The translations under genes were made by a program, and so were the position numbers. The notes below the pieces were generated by a model. That model worked only from the letters and a program-made list of their open reading frames with translations. It made no database searches and was not told the DNA's origin. DNA of 7,687 nucleotides, from the NCBI GenBank assembly GCA_030152125.1, contig JASLIR010000217.1:1-7687 (forward strand), read 5' to 3'. Shown here piece after piece: positions 4,717 to 7,687 of the stretch (position 1 is its first letter; the number at the start of each line of letters is the position of its first letter). Source of the stretch: Alkanindiges sp. (GTDB taxonomy: Bacteria > Pseudomonadota > Gammaproteobacteria > Pseudomonadales > Moraxellaceae).

Positions 4717-6852
4717 ATGAACATGCAATATCAGGCTGTGCACACTGTGGCACAGCAAGGCGTTTTAAACGCAGAATTGATTGAAGAAGCTAGGCACGCC
4801 ACCCTCAGTCCGCTCACCCGGCTGTGGGTGTTGCGTACGCTGGCATTACTGGGCGGTTCCAACCAGTTTATAAACGAAAAAGGCTTTCAGATGCTGTGGA
4901 TAGCCAAACAGCTGGGCTTTTCCAACAGCCTGCTAACGGATGCCTACCAGCAGGAACAGGCACGTCAGGAGCTGCACCAGCTTTATCAACAGGCTGAGGC
5001 AGATTATGCACAGCAACAGTGGCAGACTCCGGCTGAATTGCAGGCCAATATTGACATGCTGCAAGGTATTCTTGGGCTCAGTCAGGTGGAATGCCGCATT
5101 CTGGCATTTGTGGTGATGCTGCATACCGAACAGCTACTGGATGACATTACCGAAGGCATTGGCCCGCTGAACGTACCCAAGGCCATCAAGGTGGTATCGG
5201 TTATCCTGAACATCGCCTATGAGGAAGTACGTCAGGCACTCTCCAGTCAGAGCTGCCTGTTGCGTAGTGGGCTAATCGCACTGGATGGCAGTTACATTAC
5301 CAATTTGCGCTGCAAGTTTGACTTAATGTCCTCGCAACTGGCAGACAAACTGCTGCTTAAAACCGAGCAGCCAATGGAACTGTTTGCCGGCACCATCCGT
5401 AAAAGCCCGGCACCGGAACTGCTGCTGGCGGACTACCGGCATCTGGACAGCCAGCTTAAACTGCTGCTGCCCTATTTACGCCATGTGTTCAAACACAAGG
5501 CCAAAGGCGTCAACATCTTTTTACATGGTGTGGCTGGCACTGGTAAAAGCCAGCTAACCCGGGTGATTGCGCATACGCTTGGGGTGGATGTTTACGAAAT
5601 TAGCAGCGAAAATGCCGATGGCAATGTCATTAACCCGACAGGGCGGCTGTATGCCTATCGCGCGGCACAAAGCATTTTTCATCACAACCCGGCCCTGCTG
5701 GTGTTTGATGAAATTGAAGATGTATTTAACGATACTGAAGGCAGTGCCGGGGTAAAAAGTACCGCACAAAGCCGCAAGGCCTGGGTCAACCAGATGCTGG
5801 AAAACAACCCTGCTCCCACCTTCTGGATTTCCAATTCGGATGTGATGGATGCCGCGTTTATCCGCCGTTTTGACATGGTAATTGAAGTTAAAATTCCACC
5901 GAAAAAACAGCGCCAGCAGATGATTGCCCAGCAGTGCGGCACACTGTTAAGTGCCGACTGCCAGCAGCGGCTAGCCAATGCAGCCACACTGGCACCCGCG
6001 GTATTTAGCCGCGCACATAAGGTGTTGCACGCTATTCAGGCGGAAGATGCCAGCCTGAATGCCGATGACAGTATGACCCGGCTGGTTTCCAGTACACTGG
6101 TCGCACAGGGTCATCAACCGGTTAAAGCCAAAGATGTGGCGGCTTTACCAGAGTTTTATGACATTGGCTTTATCCAGACCGGCAGCTCGCTGGCTGATAT
6201 TACGGGCGGGCTAAAACAGCATGGCTTTGGCCGGTTGTGTCTTTATGGGCCTTCCGGCACCGGTAAAACTGCCTTTGCGCGCTGGCTGGCGGAACAGCTG
6301 GACAAGCCGCTGCTGATTAAACGGGTGTCCGACTTGCAGTCCATGTGGCTGGGTGAAATGGAAAAAAACCTGGCGCAGGCTTTTTATCAGGCCGAACAGG
6401 AACAGGCCATTTTGCTGCTGGACGAAGTGGATAGTTTGCTGACTGATCGCCGTCAGGCACAGCGCTCTTGGGAGGTTTCCCAGGTAAATGAATTCCTGAC
6501 CCAGATGGAATGCTTTTCCGGCATTATGATTGCAACGACCAATCGTTTTGAGCATCTGGATCAGGCAGCCCTGCGCCGTTTTGACTTCAAGCTGCACTTT
6601 GACTACCTGAATTACCAGCAGCGCTTGCAACTGCTGAATCAGGTTTGCGACAAGCTGCAACTGGTAGTGGATGAGACTGTGATTAAAAACCAGTTGGCTG
6701 CCCTGAATAAACTGACCGCTGGTGATTTTGCCATTATTGTACGGCAAAGCCACTTCCACCCCTTCCGCCATGTTGAAGCGGTATTGCAACATCTGGAACA
6801 GGAAATGAAACTGAAGGGCGATGGCAGCAGAAAAATTGGCTTTATTGCCTAG
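4717..6852 (+). CDS. Tandem AAA+ ATPase (two complete ATPase modules)
   Basis: 711-residue protein not recognised as a named gene. The N-terminal part (about 1-235) is largely helical with no motif I recognise. Module 1 (about 240-440) has Walker A GVAGTGKS (271-278), Walker B LLVFDE (327-332), a sensor-1 asparagine in SNSD (N373) and paired arginines in FIRRFD (R383/R384). Module 2 (about 480-690) has Walker A GPSGTGKT (511-518), Walker B ILLLDE (565-570), sensor-1 TTNR (N609) and ALRRFD (R620/R621). Both modules therefore look catalytically complete and resemble classical AAA proteins (Cdc48/FtsH type), suggesting a hexameric remodeller; the substrate is unknown. No membrane segment or protease domain is seen. 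The start lacks a good Shine-Dalgarno; the ATG at 4723 is an alternative. It lies 51 bp upstream of an RNase Z gene and downstream of a sigma-54 promoter, so it probably works in the same RNA-related response. Confidence 0.88.
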   Translation: MNMQYQAVHTVAQQGVLNAELIEEARHATLSPLTRLWVLRTLALLGGSNQFINEKGFQMLWIAKQLGFSNSLLTDAYQQEQARQELHQLYQQAEADYAQQQWQTPAELQANIDMLQGILGLSQVECRILAFVVMLHTEQLLDDITEGIGPLNVPKAIKVVSVILNIAYEEVRQALSSQSCLLRSGLIALDGSYITNLRCKFDLMSSQLADKLLLKTEQPMELFAGTIRKSPAPELLLADYRHLDSQLKLLLPYLRHVFKHKAKGVNIFLHGVAGTGKSQLTRVIAHTLGVDVYEISSENADGNVINPTGRLYAYRAAQSIFHHNPALLVFDEIEDVFNDTEGSAGVKSTAQSRKAWVNQMLENNPAPTFWISNSDVMDAAFIRRFDMVIEVKIPPKKQRQQMIAQQCGTLLSADCQQRLANAATLAPAVFSRAHKVLHAIQAEDASLNADDSMTRLVSSTLVAQGHQPVKAKDVAALPEFYDIGFIQTGSSLADITGGLKQHGFGRLCLYGPSGTGKTAFARWLAEQLDKPLLIKRVSDLQSMWLGEMEKNLAQAFYQAEQEQAILLLDEVDSLLTDRRQAQRSWEVSQVNEFLTQMECFSGIMIATTNRFEHLDQAALRRFDFKLHFDYLNYQQRLQLLNQVCDKLQLVVDETVIKNQLAALNKLTAGDFAIIVRQSHFHPFRHVEAVLQHLEQEMKLKGDGSRKIGFIA

Positions 6853-6860
6853 CAGGCAGT

Positions 6861-6876
6861 CCCGGCGACAACCGGG
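6861..6876 (+). other. Small hairpin between the AAA+ and RNase Z genes
   Basis: CCCGG-CGACAA-CCGGG in the 51-bp gap. There is no U-tract after it, so it is not a factor-independent terminator. It may affect mRNA stability between the two genes. Confidence 0.35.
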
Positions 6877-6903
6877 CAGCCCCAGATAACATGGAATAAC
6901 AAT

Positions 6904-7687
6904 ATGTTAAAGTTTATATTTCTGGGTACATCTTCCGGTGTACCCACACCCGGCCGCAATGTGTCGGCGCTGGCAGTTAAAAGTAGCAGTAGCAAAAAAT
7001 GGCTGCTGGTGGATGCAGGTGAAGGCACCCAGCAACGCCTGCAATTTAGCGGGCTGTCGCTCAGGGAGTTGCTGGCAGTATGCATTACCCATGTACATGG
7101 CGACCATTGCTATGGCCTGCTGGGCTTACTGGCCAGTGCCGGTATGTCAGGCAGGCGTGAACCTTTATGGTTGATTGCACCCGCAGAAATCCTGCACTGG
7201 TTTAAAATTTCTGCCCAGCTAACTGACCTGCATCTGGGTTATGAAGTGCAGTTGATTGACAGCAGCAGCATCGAAACAGATGCACTGGCTATTGGCGAAG
7301 GTATTAGCCTGCAAAGCCACGCGCTGCATCACCGGGTGCCGTGCCATGCATTTAGTATTAAAGCCATGCAACAGCAAAGCAGGCTGAATACTGAGGCTTT
7401 AATTGCCACGGGCGTTCCCAAAGGTAAACTGTGGGGGCAACTGCAACAGAGGCAGGACATTGAATTTGCAGGCCAAACTTACCTGAGCGCTGACTTTTTG
7501 CTGACTCAAACCCAGCAGGTACATGCGGTGATTGGTGGCGATAATGACCAGCCGGAATTATTAACTGCAGCCTGCCAGCAGGCCGATATGCTGGTACACG
7601 AAGCTACTTTTACACAAGCAGCACTGAACAAAGTAGGTACGTCACATATGCATAGTTCGGCAGCCATGGTGGCAAGGTTTGCCCAGC
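6904..7687 (+). CDS. Ribonuclease Z family metallo-beta-lactamase (3' end cut by window)
   Basis: An open frame of 261 codons runs off the window edge, so the end is missing; family members are about 300 residues. RNase Z is the endonuclease that removes 3' trailers from tRNA precursors, recognising the acceptor and T-arm. Seen: the N-terminal signature FLGTSSGVPTPGRN (6-19), the metal motif H63-V-H65-G-D67-H68, a further histidine near 142-143 (ALHHRVP), D213 in GGDND, HEAT (232-235) and HSS (H250), in the family order and spacing. The start ATG has a weak GGA eight bases upstream. Some RNase Z-like proteins have other substrates, so the enzyme class is firm but the exact substrate is not. 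Coupling to the AAA+ gene (51-bp gap) and closeness to T-arm-bearing RNAs suggest a role on tRNA-like or damaged RNAs. Confidence 0.88.
   Translation, partial: MLKFIFLGTSSGVPTPGRNVSALAVKSSSSKKWLLVDAGEGTQQRLQFSGLSLRELLAVCITHVHGDHCYGLLGLLASAGMSGRREPLWLIAPAEILHWFKISAQLTDLHLGYEVQLIDSSSIETDALAIGEGISLQSHALHHRVPCHAFSIKAMQQQSRLNTEALIATGVPKGKLWGQLQQRQDIEFAGQTYLSADFLLTQTQQVHAVIGGDNDQPELLTAACQQADMLVHEATFTQAALNKVGTSHMHSSAAMVARFAQ

Noticed and set aside
6211..6792. 193-codon frame on the minus strand within the AAA+ gene
   Set aside because: A shadow of the second AAA+ module, whose motifs are intact on the plus strand.

Overview
The window comes from a proteobacterium. Codon use, the protein families and two sigma-54 promoter sequences fit a gamma- or betaproteobacterium of middling G+C, but nothing seen fixes the genus. 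It carries one side of an RtcR-controlled RNA-repair / Ro60 locus plus a neighbouring gene pair that appears to be linked to it.

Layout. Positions 1-676 encode no protein. They hold six tandem copies of a structured RNA on the minus strand, directly behind the stop codon of rsr (687-2309, minus), the bacterial Ro60 (TROVE/vWA) protein. The rsr gene has a good Shine-Dalgarno and a sigma-54 -24/-12 promoter at 2376-2390. The divergent region 2310-2557 also contains AT-rich palindromes and a direct repeat that could be activator sites. rtcR (2558-4189, plus) encodes the CARF-domain, sigma-54-dependent activator of such loci. A 527-base gap (4190-4716) contains a second sigma-54 promoter match (4411-4425, plus), an inverted repeat upstream of it and a long leader. 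Then come a protein with two AAA+ modules (4717-6852) and, 51 bases on, the start of a ribonuclease Z-family metallo-beta-lactamase gene (6904 to the window end, truncated).

The RNA array is the main discovery. All six units (71-155 nt) share one architecture: a closing helix P1, an asymmetric internal loop with an invariant AUGCN 5' strand and an 8-9 nt 3' strand ending UUG, a second helix P2 containing GRAC paired with GUYU, then UACA and a variable apical domain. The P1 sequences differ completely between units yet stay complementary. The P2 core changes in a compensatory way (GGAC/GUCU to GAAC/GUUU). Two units carry a perfect tRNA-type T-arm, and three unit junctions share a CUGUKUUAARG-like linker. 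Being next to rsr, these are best read as a family of bacterial Y RNAs (YrlA-like), some tRNA-mimicking and some stripped down.

How the parts may work together (inference): RtcR, sensing RNA ends through its CARF domain, would switch on rsr plus the Y RNAs through one sigma-54 promoter, and the AAA+/RNase Z pair through the other. Rsr would hold the Y RNAs, and RNase Z, which recognises tRNA T-arms, is a candidate processor of the tRNA-like units. rtcB and rtcA are not in the window; they may lie beyond position 1.
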